Assembly (NCBI GenBank): GCA_964424035.1
Contig: CAYRHB010000002.1
Span: 10,157 to 74,156, forward strand
Direction of reading: 5' to 3'
DNA: 64,000 nucleotides
Source: Leptolinea sp964424035
GTDB taxonomy: Bacteria > Chloroflexota > Anaerolineae > Anaerolineales > Anaerolineaceae
The number at the start of each line of letters is the position of its first letter. Position 1 is the stretch's first letter. Below the pieces are notes generated by a model that saw nothing but the letters and a program-made list of their open reading frames with translations, did no database searches and was not told where the DNA came from. A program made the position numbers and the translations under genes. Below, piece by piece: positions 1-8,998 of this stretch.

Positions 1-2
1 GC

Positions 3-41
3 AAGGAAGACGGCAAGGCTTTTACCACCACACGCATTTAA
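3..41 (+). CDS. 3' end of an upstream gene (partial)
   Basis: An open frame enters from the left edge and ends at TAA (39-41), giving the C-terminal residues KEDGKAFTTTRI. A strong hairpin follows 25 bases later, which fits the end of a transcription unit. Too little is present to assign a function, and the frame itself is inferred only from the position of that hairpin. Confidence 0.3.
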   Translation, partial: KEDGKAFTTTRI

Positions 42-66
42 CGCACTCTCCAATCTCCTTTAAATG

Positions 67-95
67 ACGGAAGCCCCTCACCATGGGGCTTCCGT
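67..95 (+). terminator. Strong hairpin, probable terminator
   Basis: A perfect 11-bp inverted repeat (67-77 with 85-95) encloses a 7-base loop. It lies just after the partial gene at the left edge and before the SDR gene. The T-rich tail is weak, so it may be a Rho-independent terminator or a 3'-end stabilising hairpin. Confidence 0.55.
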
Positions 96-125
96 CGATT
101 AATCTCCGGGAACAATGTACATTTC

Positions 126-154
126 CTGCAACTGGATATCGTTATTCATATAAT
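126..154 (+). promoter_or_regulatory. Possible promoter of the SDR gene
   Basis: A perfect TATAAT -10 hexamer lies at 149-154. The best -35 at 17 bases is CTGCAA (126-131), which matches the consensus only partly. Position and direction fit the SDR gene starting at 243, with a leader of about 80 bases. Confidence 0.3.
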
Positions 155-242
155 AAACATAGGCTTTGTAGTAAATTTCTGTCACGAAATTTTTTCTTTC
201 CGGTTCCGGACAACCGGAATGTACCATCAAGAGGGTGTCAAT

Positions 243-1052
243 ATGAAAGTAAATGGCAAGATATTTGTAGTCACAGGCGGCGGGAATGGAATGGGGCGCG
301 AACTTGTGCTTTTGCTCCTGAAGAAAGGAGCCCGCGTCGCCGCGGTGGATATCAACAAACCATCATTGGAGGAGACTGCGGCACTCGCAGACGCTCAACA
401 GGGTCAATTGTCAACCCATATCATAGACATCACTGACCGGGCTGCCGTATCCGCATTACCGGATGCCGTCATCCAGGCCCATGGAGCCGTGGACGGCATC
501 ATTAATAACGCGGGGATCATTCAGCGATTCGTACGTATCAAAGATCTGGATATCAAGGAGATCGAACGGGTTTTCAACATAAACTTCTGGGGCACGGTCT
601 ATATGACCAAAGCCTTCCTGCCCCATCTATTGAAAAGACCCGAAGCGCATATCGTCAATACTTCCAGTATGGGTAGTTACCTGCCTGTTCCCGGGCAAAC
701 AGCGTACGGTGCGTCCAAGGCTGCTGTAAACGCCCTGACTGACGGTTTACACTCCGAACTTCTGGGAACTAACGTCCATGTAACCACCGTGTATCCCGGC
801 GCCATTGAAACCGGCATCACGGTAAATTCAGGAGTTGCCATGCCAACCGATCCGGAAAACACCAAACGATCGAGCATGAAAATGACTTCGGCGCCGGAAG
901 CAGCCCGATTGATCGTGAAAGGGATTGAGTCCAATGATTACCACGTCTTTGTTGGCTCAGACGCAAAACTGATGAACTTTCTCGCCCGGCTTGCCCCCAA
1001 ACAGGCAGCGAAGTTCATCTATTCGCAGATGCGGGAGCTTCTGCCGGCTTGA
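243..1052 (+). CDS. Short-chain dehydrogenase/reductase (SDR)
   Basis: A 269-residue NAD(P)-dependent oxidoreductase of the classical SDR family. Visible motifs are the cofactor-binding TGGGNGMG near the N-terminus, the structural NNAG, and the catalytic YGASK (Tyr-x3-Lys) after an SSM serine. Length is normal for the family. I place the start at 243 because GAGGGTG (231-237) sits at the right distance; an in-frame ATG at 219 has no ribosome site. The gene stands alone between two hairpins. The substrate cannot be told from sequence; such proteins act on many alcohols, sugars and lipids. Confidence 0.9.
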   Translation: MKVNGKIFVVTGGGNGMGRELVLLLLKKGARVAAVDINKPSLEETAALADAQQGQLSTHIIDITDRAAVSALPDAVIQAHGAVDGIINNAGIIQRFVRIKDLDIKEIERVFNINFWGTVYMTKAFLPHLLKRPEAHIVNTSSMGSYLPVPGQTAYGASKAAVNALTDGLHSELLGTNVHVTTVYPGAIETGITVNSGVAMPTDPENTKRSSMKMTSAPEAARLIVKGIESNDYHVFVGSDAKLMNFLARLAPKQAAKFIYSQMRELLPA

Positions 1053-1089
1053 GCGGGAGGCGGAAAAAATAACCTGAATAAAATCAACC

Positions 1090-1118
1090 GGGGCGGTTTT
1101 CCACCACCCCTTTGTTTT
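1090..1118 (+). terminator. Rho-independent terminator after the SDR gene
   Basis: An 8-bp GC-rich stem (1090-1097 with 1103-1110, one C-A mismatch), a 5-base loop and a T-rich tail TTTGTTTT follow the SDR stop by 37 bases. The opposite-strand gene ends just beyond, at 1144. Confidence 0.7.
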
Positions 1119-1143
1119 AGCGTCAATCCCCGAACGTCTTCCC

Positions 1144-1629
1144 TCAGTCCAGATCATGATAAAAGTGGTCGCAACAGGCATGACCTTCCATCAGGGTCCG
1201 GGTGCGTCTAAAACCAATTTGCGGATTGAATGCTTTTGTGAGGTCCGCGTCAGCGGCACAATAAAGGGCATACCCCCATTCCTCTCCACCCAATGCCTTA
1301 TACATGGACGCGAACGGGCAGGCGGTACAATTCATCTGAATACCGCCATCCATGGCTTCCATTGTGAATGCGTATCCTTTGCTCCGAAGCGGCTCCCACA
1401 ATGCGTTCACCAGATCCTCGATAGACTTCTTCCCCGATTGGTCCGCCAGATCGTGAAATGCCCGGCACACATCCCGGCTATTTGTCTCACGCACGGTGTC
1501 CACCACCCCCGTACCGTATTCAGCCTTCAACGCATTTAGAAGCGTGATTTGTTGTTTGATATACATTGCATGCACACCTTTAAGAGCCTGTTTTAACGCC
1601 ATTTCATCGATAACAGGTTGTTCTGACAT
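1144..1629 (-). CDS. L-2-amino-thiazoline-4-carboxylate hydrolase family protein
   Basis: A 161-residue soluble protein whose second half matches the ATC hydrolase family (L-2-amino-thiazoline-4-carboxylic acid hydrolase): a CTACPFA cysteine pair, then RTRTLMEGHACCDHFYH near the C-terminus with paired Cys and His, as expected for a metal or thiol site. The characterised member opens the thiazoline ring during conversion of D,L-ATC to L-cysteine, but most family members have no tested function. The start at 1629 has GGAGGG six bases upstream. A Crp/Fnr regulator lies 77 bases upstream on the same strand and may control it. Confidence 0.75.
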   Translation of the reverse strand: MSEQPVIDEMALKQALKGVHAMYIKQQITLLNALKAEYGTGVVDTVRETNSRDVCRAFHDLADQSGKKSIEDLVNALWEPLRSKGYAFTMEAMDGGIQMNCTACPFASMYKALGGEEWGYALYCAADADLTKAFNPQIGFRRTRTLMEGHACCDHFYHDLD

Positions 1630-1706
1630 ATAAGTCCCTCCGGAATTGAATTTCCCCAACGATACAGCAGGGAGGGCAGGTTGTCATTTACAAATGTTGA
1701 TAAAAA

Positions 1707-2285
1707 TCAGGCAAATTTCCCTCTGCGGCGTATCCGGCTCAATTGTGTGGGAGTCACCCCGATATAGGCAGCCACCATGTGTTGTGGTATCTCATCCTCC
1801 AATGCCCCGAAGGTTTCTCGAAAGGCGGCATACCGGCTGCCGGCATCCAGCATGGCCATTTGCTCCAACCGGTCACAGATATCGCGGTAACGTTTTTGAA
1901 GACCCCGTCCGGAAAGTTCGCGAAAATCAGGGAATCGGGCAAACAGGGCATGAATATCAGAGTAGCGCGCTTCCAAAACCAGCGATTCACGCAGTGCCTG
2001 AATGGTTACCACATTCTCCTCCCGTGGATCAAAGGCAGCCAATAAAAACTCCCCCGGTTGCAGAAAATTCTTGACAAAAACCGCCTCGCCCGGCTTTTCG
2101 ACCAGCATGGCAAACACACCATTAACCACAAATCCAAGCCTGTTTTGAACTTCACCAGCTCTGGAAAAAAAACAATTACGGCTGTATGTCCTCACCCGGA
2201 AACAGGGTAGTATTTCATTAATCGCATCTTCACCCAGCGGCAGGTCTGCCAGGTATTGTTTCAGGAAATTGTATGCACTGTTCAT
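1707..2285 (-). CDS. Crp/Fnr-family transcriptional regulator
   Basis: A 192-residue protein with an N-terminal cyclic-nucleotide-binding-like beta roll (roughly residues 20-115), a linking helix and a C-terminal helix-turn-helix ending in AAYIGVTPTQLSRIRRR, the usual recognition helix of the short Crp-like subgroup. No Fnr-type N-terminal cysteine cluster is seen and the phosphate-binding arginine of cAMP receptors is not obvious, so the ligand is unknown. I chose the ATG at 2285 because upstream in-frame codons lie within the terminator hairpin of the previous gene. It may regulate the ATC-hydrolase-like gene that follows. Confidence 0.85.
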   Translation of the reverse strand: MNSAYNFLKQYLADLPLGEDAINEILPCFRVRTYSRNCFFSRAGEVQNRLGFVVNGVFAMLVEKPGEAVFVKNFLQPGEFLLAAFDPREENVVTIQALRESLVLEARYSDIHALFARFPDFRELSGRGLQKRYRDICDRLEQMAMLDAGSRYAAFRETFGALEDEIPQHMVAAYIGVTPTQLSRIRRRGKFA

Positions 2286-2330
2286 CGTCTTGCGGATAAT
2301 TCTACCGGAAGAACGAACAGTATGGCACAA

Positions 2331-2361
2331 AAAAACTGTCCGGCAGGACCGGGCAGTTTTT
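2331..2361 (-). terminator. Rho-independent terminator of the secreted multidomain protein gene
   Basis: A 13-bp stem (2331-2343 with 2349-2361, one G-T pair) with a 5-base loop carries runs of A on the left and T on the right, so it could work in either direction. On the minus strand it follows the stop at 2382 and ends in a run of T, separating that gene from the regulator at 2285. Confidence 0.75.
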
Positions 2362-2381
2362 GAAGGCGTCATCAGGAGGGA

Positions 2382-4895
2382 TCAGCCTTCGGTAATTTTC
2401 ATATTATCAATATAGATGGTTGCCGGGTTGGGGCTGATCCGGTCGGCGTAACTATTGACACTCCAGAGGACATCCTTTCCGCCCGGTTTGGTCAGGAACC
2501 CGCGCATATCATACATTTTCACGCCATCCTGATAGATCTCGATATAGCCGGAATTATCGCTCTTTGAGAGGTAATACGCCGTAATATTTACCCACCGGTC
2601 TGTGGGGAATTGCATCGGGTTGACCGGGGCAATCACCACATTCGGGTTGCTGGAAGTGCCGCCCGCCGTATAGAACATTATGAGCATCAGTCCATTACCT
2701 TCTTCGAGGATGTTCATATGAATGATCGGCATGTTGTAGGTATTATCCACGCTTTTCCACTGCATCACATTCCACCAATTATCAGGAACCACATTACCCG
2801 GAATGTAGAAATCCGCCGAGTAGATACCCAGTTCAGTCCGGGGAACAGCATACGTAAACAGATACGCAGCCGTGGATCGCCCTGATCCAATGGTCAACGC
2901 GGCGGAATAACCTCCAATAGCCGGAGAGTTGGCAACGCTGATGTCATAGTATGCCCCCTTCCCGAAGATCTCGCCGGCAGAACCATCAAAAGCGGACAGA
3001 TCACCGGATTCGAAATCGGCTGAGAAGACAGTCCCGCCGGATGATGGGACGGTGGTTGGTGTGAATGAAGGTATCGCAGTGGGCGTGTTGGTCGGTGTGA
3101 ACGTGAACGTGGGCGTCATTGTGGGTGTGAAGGTGGGAACGGATGTCTTCGTTGCGGTTGGTTGGGTGACTGGTGTGGATGTGGGCAGGATGGTTGCCGT
3201 TTGAGTAGCAGCCGGCACGGACGTATATGTAGATGTCGGGGGAACCTCTGTGGGCACTCCAACCGTAGCTGTATTCTGTGGAACCGCGGTCTGGGTGAAT
3301 TCCACTCGCGGCTCATCATCCTCCGTCACGATGAACGCATCCACATCAATATAGCCATCCAGCCGGGTGATGGTTATTGTATGGATTCCGGGTTCAAGTA
3401 CCGGACTGCTCCAAATTTGCCGCCAGCGCAATTTTCGTGAATACAGGTCCAGATCAGCCATCCGGATTCCATCAATGGTGATCCTCACATGTCCCCGGGT
3501 TTTGTAGGTCACATAGTAATAATCCACATGAGTCCCATAGAAAACCAGGCTGGCTTCCGCGTCCGTTACCTGGGTGTAATGGTCGGTGCGCTTGAGTGGT
3601 CCGCCGCCGCGATAGAATTTCCAGCGGCCGGTATACTGGATGCTCGATGACGTATCATCATAGGTTCCCGCTCCAACCGCATTAATCGCCGATTCAGGCA
3701 CAGAAGCAGCAGGTACAGAAGTAGCAGGTACAGAAGCAACAACCACCGGCATACCTGTTGTGGGAGGAAGCTCGGCCACTGTGGGGAGAAACTCTGGTGT
3801 AGCCGTCGGCAACGGCGTACTGGTAAATGCCGGTGTTTCCGTGGGAAGCGGAGTGTTGGTGACCACCGGTTGAGAGTTGAAATCCAGCGTCCGGTTCTCC
3901 TGTACATCCACGACAACCTGCTCGGAAGGGCTGAACTCATACCCTTCCAGCGAGACATTTATGGTACCTGTCCAGCCGGCAGGCACGGTCAGGTTGTATG
4001 CCCCCGCGGCATCAGAATAAACTGGCGGGCCATCTGTATAAAACACAGCCGTATTGGCCGCGCCCGTATTGCCGGAGATCGTATATGTATCCGGTACCGG
4101 CGAAAAATCAAGGACCTGGTCTGCCGCCAGCGGGTTGAACGTCTGACTTTCGGGGGAAAAATGGTAACCCGCCAGTGAGGGAGTCACCGACCCGGACCAA
4201 CCATACGGCACAGACGCGCTGTAAGCCCCGGTCTCGTCGGAGACGACCGGGCCAACACCGGAGAACTCAAGCACAACCCCGGGCATCCCGGCATTACCGG
4301 AAATGGCGAGGTTGACTGCCTCCGCTGTAAAATCCAAAATCTGGTCGGATGTCAACTGTGAGAACTCCCTCTTCTCCGGGGTAAACCGGAACCCCGCAAG
4401 GGATGGTACGACAACCCCGGACCAGTTATAAGGTACTTTAAAGGAATAGTTGCCTTCATCATTTGCAGAGACCGGATCAACGCCGGTTGGATGAATATCC
4501 ACCGAAGGGACGCCGGCATTCCCGCTGATCGATATCAACATGGGAATCCCGCGAAAATCCAATCCTTCCTGGTCTGAGGTCACCATCAGGCCGGCATATC
4601 CGTTTGCCGGTTCAAGGGTATAACCGGCAGCCGGTTTCGCGGTTACGGTTCCGGCCGCTTCGCCTGCAAATCCCGTTATCGAGTACGACAGGCCATCGGG
4701 GGCCATCACGCCGGGCCAATCTACCTGCCCATCATTGAATTTCACCTGTGTAACAGAAAACGCCGGAGAAATAGCTCCGCTTATGGAGAAAGTCGCGTCT
4801 GCCCGCACCGGATAAGCATTCACGGGGATTACCATTGCCACGACCAGCAGAATTGCGATCAGGCGTATGGATTTGTTTGAAAAGCTTACTACCAT
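2382..4895 (-). CDS. Secreted multidomain protein with C-terminal polysaccharide-lyase-like domain
   Basis: An 837-residue exported protein. Residues 1-33 form a signal peptide. Four repeats of about 70-80 residues follow (about 36-115, 121-190, 196-265, 271-342) with the pattern ISGNAG...SLAGYxFxPE...LDF, resembling carboxypeptidase-regulatory or Ig-like modules. A Thr/Pro linker (345-405), an unrecognised beta-rich domain (405-528) and a second Thr/Pro linker (530-617) lead to a jelly-roll domain (620-837) similar to heparin-lyase-like polysaccharide lyases. The same domain occurs in the lipoprotein at 26352. The ATG at 4895 is preferred over a TTG six bases upstream because GGGAG is correctly spaced only for the ATG. 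Lyase activity is inferred from fold similarity only. Confidence 0.75.
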   Translation of the reverse strand: MVVSFSNKSIRLIAILLVVAMVIPVNAYPVRADATFSISGAISPAFSVTQVKFNDGQVDWPGVMAPDGLSYSITGFAGEAAGTVTAKPAAGYTLEPANGYAGLMVTSDQEGLDFRGIPMLISISGNAGVPSVDIHPTGVDPVSANDEGNYSFKVPYNWSGVVVPSLAGFRFTPEKREFSQLTSDQILDFTAEAVNLAISGNAGMPGVVLEFSGVGPVVSDETGAYSASVPYGWSGSVTPSLAGYHFSPESQTFNPLAADQVLDFSPVPDTYTISGNTGAANTAVFYTDGPPVYSDAAGAYNLTVPAGWTGTINVSLEGYEFSPSEQVVVDVQENRTLDFNSQPVVTNTPLPTETPAFTSTPLPTATPEFLPTVAELPPTTGMPVVVASVPATSVPAASVPESAINAVGAGTYDDTSSSIQYTGRWKFYRGGGPLKRTDHYTQVTDAEASLVFYGTHVDYYYVTYKTRGHVRITIDGIRMADLDLYSRKLRWRQIWSSPVLEPGIHTITITRLDGYIDVDAFIVTEDDEPRVEFTQTAVPQNTATVGVPTEVPPTSTYTSVPAATQTATILPTSTPVTQPTATKTSVPTFTPTMTPTFTFTPTNTPTAIPSFTPTTVPSSGGTVFSADFESGDLSAFDGSAGEIFGKGAYYDISVANSPAIGGYSAALTIGSGRSTAAYLFTYAVPRTELGIYSADFYIPGNVVPDNWWNVMQWKSVDNTYNMPIIHMNILEEGNGLMLIMFYTAGGTSSNPNVVIAPVNPMQFPTDRWVNITAYYLSKSDNSGYIEIYQDGVKMYDMRGFLTKPGGKDVLWSVNSYADRISPNPATIYIDNMKITEG

Positions 4896-5539
4896 CTTCA
4901 AGTCTCCCTTCAGTTGCCGACTGTTCCAATCCGAACAACAGCAACTTCAAAACACGGGGCCTGGATAGATCAATGAGAGCGGTTTATGTTCCTATCAAAA
5001 TTTCCTAACATTCTATAATGCCGCCTATGAAGTTCGATTAATTTTTATTTAGAATCCACTTGCAGTTTTGAAAGAACTACCTCCACTTACGAAACTGTCA
5101 GGTTTTTTCTCCGTTTCATCAAAATCTTTTTTCCCGGGATCAATATATGTTTCGGTTAGCACCCGGGCGAGATTGCTGGATTAAAACGGATCATCCATCT
5201 ACCTTCATGGGTAAAACCGGTCACATATATCAGCGTTGAACAGAACCATAAATATGGCTTGAGTTGATAAAGTATTTTTGCCAGAGAGATTACTGGCTGT
5301 TCATGCCAGGCGCTTTTATGAACGCGATCTTATTCCTGAAATGTGGTCCCTTCCAATAACACTGCCTGCATCAGTCTGAGCGTTGCCATCCCTCCATGAA
5401 AACAGCCTGATGGATAAACAAACCTTCCGCCAACCGGTCCGGAATTTGAAAACAGTGTACCACTTTCAAAACAACGAATCCCGTTTTTAAATCGGCGATT
5501 CTCTTAAATTTTTGGCGGCTAAAACCGCTTATTTTTTCC
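4896..5539. other. Intergenic region without recognised gene
   Basis: About 640 bases between the HAD hydrolase and the secreted protein, both on the minus strand. It should hold the promoter of the secreted protein gene, but no convincing -35/-10 pair was found. A small GCGG/CCGC hairpin followed by T occurs near 5515-5537, pointing along the plus strand where nothing is transcribed. No credible coding frame, tRNA or large repeat is seen. Confidence 0.5.
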
Positions 5540-6238
5540 TTATTTATCAGATGCGGTGATCCAATCCACCACCTGACCAAGGTGTTCCAGTTCGGTGAAA
5601 TTTGCTGCCAGTTCTTCCGGCAGGTCAGAATGCTCATGAAACCACATTAATTTACTGGGAATATATATGGCATGTCCGCCAAGTTCCAGTACCGGAATGA
5701 TGTCAGACCGCATGGAATTACCGACCATCAGGAAATTTTCCGGTTTAATTTGGTATCTGGTCAATATCCCCTCGTATGTTGCGCGGGTCTTATCTGCCAC
5801 CACCTCTACCCGTGGAAAATACACTTCCAGGCCGGACCGGTTGAGCTTTTTCTGTTGATGCAGCAGATCGCCCTTGGTGATTAACATCAACGGATACAAC
5901 CCGGCAAGTTTTTTTAGTGTCGGTTCCACGTGTTCAAAAAGATCCACCTTCTGGTCAAGCATCCCATGGGCAATATCCACGATCTTCTGGATATCACCGG
6001 CTGAAATTTTCCCCCCGGTTGCCGCAATGGCCGTTTCAATCATGGAAAAAATAAAGCTGTTCACCCCGTACCCAAAATACGGAATGTTCCGGTTTTCTGT
6101 TGCATCCATCCGCGCGTCCAAATCCGCAGGTATCCGATAGGGTTCCAGTATCCGGTGAAAGGTATCCCTCCCCTGTTGATAGTATGCCTCATTTTCCCAC
6201 AGGGTATCATCGGCATCAAAGGCGATCATCTCAAACAT
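5540..6238 (-). CDS. HAD-superfamily hydrolase
   Basis: A 232-residue protein of the haloacid dehalogenase superfamily. Motif I is DADDTLW (nucleophile and acid aspartates) near the N-terminus, motif II is LITKGD, a motif III lysine lies in the VADKTR region, and motif IV is VGNSMRSDI with the metal-binding acidic residue. The helical cap after motif I suggests a small-molecule phosphatase, for example for sugar phosphates or nucleotides. The ATG at 6238 is preceded by GGAG at nine bases. It is transcribed away from the EPS cluster, so a direct link to sugar-nucleotide synthesis is only possible, not shown. Confidence 0.85.
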   Translation of the reverse strand: MFEMIAFDADDTLWENEAYYQQGRDTFHRILEPYRIPADLDARMDATENRNIPYFGYGVNSFIFSMIETAIAATGGKISAGDIQKIVDIAHGMLDQKVDLFEHVEPTLKKLAGLYPLMLITKGDLLHQQKKLNRSGLEVYFPRVEVVADKTRATYEGILTRYQIKPENFLMVGNSMRSDIIPVLELGGHAIYIPSKLMWFHEHSDLPEELAANFTELEHLGQVVDWITASDK

Positions 6239-6552
6239 CAGCTCTGTCTCCTTCAGTGGACCAGATATGAACAATTATAGCGATTATGATCCCGCCGGCG
6301 GTAATTCTCTTCTGTTGGAAACGCAGGTAATATGCAGTTTCCCTTTCAGTATGGTTGTATATAATAGAAGTATCGAATCAACCGCTTTTCTTAATGAATA
6401 TTGATTTTTCCGATCGACGCCAGACCCGTTCCCTCCCCAACCCAATTCTTCCTTATAAAACACCATTCATCCGGGTTCCACGCTCTGTACAACCGGTATT
6501 CCGGAAACCTCATTTACGTTCAGGGATGATCCAATTGCGAGGTGAATGAACC
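6239..6552. other. Divergent intergenic region upstream of the EPS cluster
   Basis: About 310 bases between the divergent HAD gene and the first EPS gene. A TATAAT lies at 6360-6365 on the plus strand, but no good -35 is present 16-18 bases before it, and the gap to the start at 6553 would be about 190 bases. A short open frame at 6355-6549 has no ribosome site and no recognisable composition, so it is not called. The promoter of the plus-strand EPS block is probably here. Confidence 0.4.
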
Positions 6553-8031
6553 GTGACCAATATACCGTTAAAGACCGTAAAGCGTTCCACGTTCCCGGAC
6601 ATCAAAACGGGTTTTATCAACCGCCATTCACGGTTCTTCAAATACGCCTTTTACTGCCTGTCAGATTTTTTGTCATTGGCCATATCACTTTTCCTGGCCA
6701 TCTGGATCCAGTTTGCCATCCAATCACAGGCAATTCCCGGAATTTATTTTGAGTTGTTCGCGTTTATTCCACTGGCGTTTGTCATTTTTTTCCTTACCGG
6801 TCTGTATTCCAGCGGACTATCACACATCCAGGAGATCCACCGCCTGACCTACGCGTCCGCGTCCTTCTTTCTGGCCCTGATCGCCATCTCACACTACCTG
6901 CCCGGGGCTGAAGATGATTCCCGGTTATTCGCCTTGATTGCCTGGATGATCGGCCTTGTACTGATTCCCTTCGGCCGCGAGGCTATCCGTGACATCTGCG
7001 CGGGAAAAACCCTATGCTCTGAACCGGTGGTCATCATTGGTTTCGGACCTGCCGGATCAGAGGTGGCGGAATATCTGGCTGACCATCCCCAATCCGGATT
7101 GTGGCCTGTGGTAGTGGTTGACCGGAGAATGGCCGACCGGAGTGCCCCGGCGCGGATACCGGTCATCCGTTCGATCGATCTTATTGAACAGCCGGAAATG
7201 GTCGATATGTTTTCCAGTATTCACACAGCCATCCTGGTGACAGATGAGATCAACAAGGAATTCCTGCAACTGGTAACCGATGAACAGTACTTGAGGTTCC
7301 GGCATTTGCTGGTCATTTCGAAAGACCGCCATGTCAACAGCCTGTGGTCGCACCCGTATGAAATCGGTGAGATCCTGGGGTTGGAGATCGGTCACAACCT
7401 GCTGAGCACCTGGAACCGGGCTGGTAAAAAGCTGGCTGACCTCGCATTCCTGTTTCTGACCCTGCCTGTGACCTTGCCGCTCTTCCTTCTCCTCACGCTA
7501 TTGGTGCGGTTGGGATCATCCGGCAGAGTGATCACATACAGGCAGCGGCTGGGCCGGAATAATCAATACTTCAAAAAATGGAAATTTCGCACCATGCACA
7601 GCACAGCCGATGATGAGAGAAGGACAATCCGGGAACCCAATCAGGAAACCCAACCATACACAGACCTGCGCCACACCCGGGAGGAAGATCATCTGTATAC
7701 CCGCATCGGCCGGTTCCTGTACCATTCCGGGTTGGACAACCTGCCGCAATTGTTCAACATTTTCAACGGCGAAATGAGTCTGATCGGGCCACAGGCGATC
7801 ACAGAAGAAGAGATCGTTCATTATGGCAATTTCTATCCAATGTTCTCGCAAGTTCTTCCGGGAATCACCGGCCTCTGGCAGGTTTCAAGCCACAGGGATT
7901 CTTCCTACAAAACCCGGGCGCACCTCGATGAGTACTACATCCGAAACTGGTCGGTTTGGATGGATTACCACATTCTCATCCGAACCCTGATGGTCCAATT
8001 TGAACGCAGGCGGAAGGAACGGCCTGTTTAA
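6553..8031 (+). CDS. Initiating polyprenyl-phosphate sugar-1-phosphate transferase (WbaP/EpsE type)
   Basis: A 492-residue membrane protein of the bacterial sugar transferase family, which moves a sugar-1-phosphate onto undecaprenyl phosphate to start a repeat unit. Several N-terminal membrane segments are followed by a Rossmann-like CoA-binding-3 region (GFGPAG), then a C-terminal catalytic half with a re-entrant hydrophobic segment, KWKFRTMHS, SLIGPQ and GITGLWQVSS, all family hallmarks. The GTG start has GAGGTG eight bases upstream. It opens the plus-strand EPS block. A second, short initiating transferase lies at 27437. Confidence 0.92.
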   Translation: MTNIPLKTVKRSTFPDIKTGFINRHSRFFKYAFYCLSDFLSLAISLFLAIWIQFAIQSQAIPGIYFELFAFIPLAFVIFFLTGLYSSGLSHIQEIHRLTYASASFFLALIAISHYLPGAEDDSRLFALIAWMIGLVLIPFGREAIRDICAGKTLCSEPVVIIGFGPAGSEVAEYLADHPQSGLWPVVVVDRRMADRSAPARIPVIRSIDLIEQPEMVDMFSSIHTAILVTDEINKEFLQLVTDEQYLRFRHLLVISKDRHVNSLWSHPYEIGEILGLEIGHNLLSTWNRAGKKLADLAFLFLTLPVTLPLFLLLTLLVRLGSSGRVITYRQRLGRNNQYFKKWKFRTMHSTADDERRTIREPNQETQPYTDLRHTREEDHLYTRIGRFLYHSGLDNLPQLFNIFNGEMSLIGPQAITEEEIVHYGNFYPMFSQVLPGITGLWQVSSHRDSSYKTRAHLDEYYIRNWSVWMDYHILIRTLMVQFERRRKERPV

Positions 8032-8082
8032 TGACCAAACGATGGTGTGGGGGCAATTTTTCCCTGCTGATATAATTAATGA

Positions 8083-8946
8083 ATGTCAAATAGCCGCATA
8101 TCTGTGGTTTTACCTGTTTATAATGGCGAACAATACCTACGCCAATCCGTTCAGAGTATTCTGGACCAAACCCACAGAAACTGGGAATTGCTGCTGGTTG
8201 ACGACTGTTCCACGGATTCCACTCCGGAGATCATCGCGGAATTTCGTGACCGTGACACACGCATTAAATCGGTTCGCAACAAAAAGAACAAGCGCCTCCC
8301 GGGTTCGTTGAACACCGGGTTCCGCATGGCGGAGGGGGACTTTGTCACCTGGACTTCGGATGACAACCTGTACAAACCAACAGCGTTTCAGGAAATGGCT
8401 GACTTTCTTGACAATAATCCGGATGTGGGATTTATCTACACCGATTCGGACATCATTGATGAAGACGGAAACACAATCGAGGTCGTGGAAGCCGGTGACT
8501 GGAAGAAACTCGGGCTGACTGACGTGATCGGTGGTAGTTTCATGTACCGCCGGGTCATCCATGACAACGTGGGTTATTATGACGAGACCACTTACCTGGC
8601 CGAAGACCTGGAGTTTGAGCTGAGGGCGATGGTCAATGGATATAATTTCCGTCCGCTGGCCAGGAATCTTTACCAGTATCGCGACCACCCTGATTCGCTC
8701 ACCAATACGAAATCGAAGCAGATATTCCGGGCGCACGCGCGGGTGATCCGCAATTACTTTCCCCGCATGCCCTGGATGAGCCCTGCGACGAAAACCAGAT
8801 CATTTCTGCAATTAGCCCGGAAAGCATTCTCCATTCGCGACATTCCGGCAGTCTTCCAGTTCCTCTTCTATGCCTTCAGCCAGTCACCCTGGCATACGCT
8901 GAAAAACATTGTCTTGTATCCTTTCATCAAACGGTTCTCCGAATAA
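8083..8946 (+). CDS. Family 2 glycosyltransferase
   Basis: A 287-residue cytoplasmic GT-A fold glycosyltransferase. The N-terminus reads VVLPVYNGE and LLVDDCSTDST, the nucleotide-sugar-binding pattern of GT2, and TSDDN provides the DxD-type metal site. ED in YLAEDLEFELR is a likely catalytic base position. The ribosome site is weak. It lies 51 bases after the initiating transferase and probably adds a sugar to the lipid-linked repeat unit. Donor and linkage are unknown. Confidence 0.9.
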   Translation: MSNSRISVVLPVYNGEQYLRQSVQSILDQTHRNWELLLVDDCSTDSTPEIIAEFRDRDTRIKSVRNKKNKRLPGSLNTGFRMAEGDFVTWTSDDNLYKPTAFQEMADFLDNNPDVGFIYTDSDIIDEDGNTIEVVEAGDWKKLGLTDVIGGSFMYRRVIHDNVGYYDETTYLAEDLEFELRAMVNGYNFRPLARNLYQYRDHPDSLTNTKSKQIFRAHARVIRNYFPRMPWMSPATKTRSFLQLARKAFSIRDIPAVFQFLFYAFSQSPWHTLKNIVLYPFIKRFSE

Positions 8947-8998
8947 TATCAATATGGATCCCACATTCGCACACACTGCCGGGTTATAGATAGACCTC

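Noticed and set aside
83..436. 117-codon frame overlapping the start of the SDR gene
   Set aside because: Starts inside a terminator hairpin and runs out of frame through the SDR gene; Arg-rich shadow.
5515..5537. GCGG/CCGC hairpin followed by T on the plus strand
   Set aside because: Only four base pairs, and nothing upstream is transcribed in that direction.
6355..6549. 64-codon open frame just before the first EPS gene
   Set aside because: No ribosome site, unusual composition and no similarity; it overlaps the probable promoter region.
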